The translations under genes were made by a program, and so were the position numbers. 6,880 bases of DNA, taken from positions 1 to 6,880 of the forward strand of contig JABSSP010000039.1 of NCBI GenBank assembly GCA_013213985.1. The letters are read 5' to 3'. Within the stretch, counting starts at the first letter, position 1. Every line of letters begins with the position of its first letter. Below, in pieces: positions 6,590 through 6,880 of the stretch. The notes beneath the pieces were generated by a model. That model had not been told where the DNA came from. It was given only the letters and a program-made list of their open reading frames with translations, and ran no database searches. The stretch is from Candidatus Babelota bacterium (GTDB lineage: Bacteria > Babelota > Babeliae > Babelales > Vermiphilaceae).

Positions 6590-6640
6590 AGGAGGAATCA
6601 AAAAATGAAAAAGTGCTCACGTACGCGTGATTATCCTCTT
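6590..6640 (+). promoter_or_regulatory. Hairpin able to mask the SD of the micro-ORF
   Basis: AGGAGGA (6590-6596) is complementary to TCCTCTT (6634-6640, one G·U), and ATCA (6597-6600) to TGAT (6628-6631), with a two-base bulge between the two helices. This 11-bp stem would hide a near-perfect SD (TAAGGAGG, 6588-6595), with the ATG at 6605 in the loop. A competing small stem, TCACG/CGTGA (6617-6621 with 6626-6630), uses part of the same arm. This resembles a translational switch or RNA thermometer, but it is inferred only from base complementarity. Confidence 0.33.
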
Positions 6641-6694
6641 GATAGGTCAACAATCGGACAATCACTCCTTGTTTTTATACAAAAGCTATCCTAA
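6605..6694 (+). CDS. Micro-ORF of 29 codons with a strong SD (leader peptide or gene remnant)
   Basis: The ATG at 6605 is preceded by TAAGGAGG with a 9-base spacer, the best SD in the window. The product, beginning MKKCSRTRDYPLDRSTIGQS and ending FIQKLS, is 29 residues, basic and not recognised. The same frame is open further upstream to an ATG at 6551 (47 codons in total, starting MKKYT), but that ATG has no SD. It ends 33 bases before the next gene, so it may be a leader peptide controlling that gene, a small protein, or the broken remnant of a paralogue: MKKYT and SRT are encoded by identical DNA in both. It lacks a hydrophobic segment, so it is not an export signal as it stands. Confidence 0.35.
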   Translation: MKKCSRTRDYPLDRSTIGQSLLVFIQKLS

Positions 6695-6727
6695 GATAAA
6701 GGGAGCAATGCAAAAAAGGACATAAGA

Positions 6728-6880
6728 ATGAAAAAATATACTCTCCTACTTGGAATTTTTGGGTCTCTCTTTTCTCCGTTGGCACGGGCCAATACACAGC
6801 CAACAAAAAAAGGGGAATCACGTACGTTTCTCTTTACGCATCCGGTCAATCTCAACACATCAGCTCGGCGATCAATGTGG
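6728..6880 (+). CDS. Start of an exported protein of unknown function (truncated by window end)
   Basis: Fifty-one codons are present and the frame is still open at the last base, so the 3' end lies outside. AAGGA (6716-6720) lies 7 bases before the ATG. Residues 1-21 are a textbook signal peptide (MKKYTLLLGIFGSLFSPLARA), with cleavage expected before NTQ. The mature start is polar (TKKGESRT) and continues FLFTHPVNLNTSARRSMW. This is too little to name a family. The RTFLFTHPV stretch resembles the N-terminus of exported or outer-membrane paralogues in some host-associated bacteria, but this is only an impression. It probably shares its promoter with the micro-ORF just upstream. Confidence 0.72.
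   Translation, partial: MKKYTLLLGIFGSLFSPLARANTQPTKKGESRTFLFTHPVNLNTSARRSMW

Larger units (their letters stand above)
6551..6741 (+). repeat. Short in-phase direct repeats shared by the micro-ORF and the following gene
   Basis: The 14-mer ATGAAAAAATATAC occurs at 6551-6564 and 6728-6741, in both cases as the codons for MKKYT at an open frame's start. The 9-mer TCACGTACG occurs at 6617-6625 and again at 6818-6826, just beyond this interval, each time in frame as Ser-Arg-Thr. The copies are exact, but their spacing differs (177 and 201 bases) and the rest does not align by eye. Confidence 0.35.

Noticed and set aside
6708..6725. Five-codon ORF (MQKRT) before the last gene
   Set aside because: The GGGAG upstream is only two bases from the ATG, and the frame merely overlaps the leader of the next gene.
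1..6880. CRISPR array, tRNA, rRNA, insertion sequence or transposase
   Set aside because: No spaced direct repeats of suitable length, cloverleaf-like segments, conserved rRNA words or transposase motifs were found on either strand by eye.

Overview
The window is AT-rich bacterial DNA from a Gram-negative (two-membrane) organism. This follows from a full-length BamA, the core subunit of the outer-membrane beta-barrel assembly machine, and from the other genes, most of which encode proteins with N-terminal export signals. All genes read cleanly in the standard code, and several have good Shine-Dalgarno (SD) sites. An AT-rich genome with many exported, poorly recognisable proteins, a secreted caspase-like protein and a lone FtsL-like gene would fit a reduced, host-associated lineage such as Dependentiae (TM6). 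That placement is an impression from gene style, not something proved here.

Layout: positions 1-259 are a leader with at most the tail of an upstream gene and a weak promoter. bamA (260-2824) is followed after 49 bases by a cysteine-rich exported protein of unknown function (2874-3689), probably in the same transcript. A 145-base gap holds a 12-bp hairpin. Next come a small exported protein with one bacterial Ig-like domain (3835-4332) and, overlapping its end in another frame, an 86-residue membrane/coiled-coil protein resembling FtsL/DivIC (4256-4516). A convergent minus-strand gene (4533-6455) encodes a 640-residue exported protein with the His-Gly and Cys-Gly motifs of a clan CD (caspase-like) cysteine peptidase. 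A very AT-rich divergent intergenic region leads rightwards into a micro-ORF, whose strong SD can fold into a hairpin, and then into the start of another exported protein cut off by the window end (6728-6880).

The common theme is the cell envelope: barrel assembly (BamA), oxidatively folded periplasmic or secreted proteins, an Ig-like surface or periplasmic domain, a probable divisome component and a secreted protease-like protein. No mobile element, CRISPR array, tRNA or rRNA was seen. The points most worth following are the caspase-like secreted protein, the isolated FtsL-like gene with its overlapping Ig-like partner, the cysteine-rich partner of bamA, and the hairpin-masked SD with a possible decayed duplicate at the right end.
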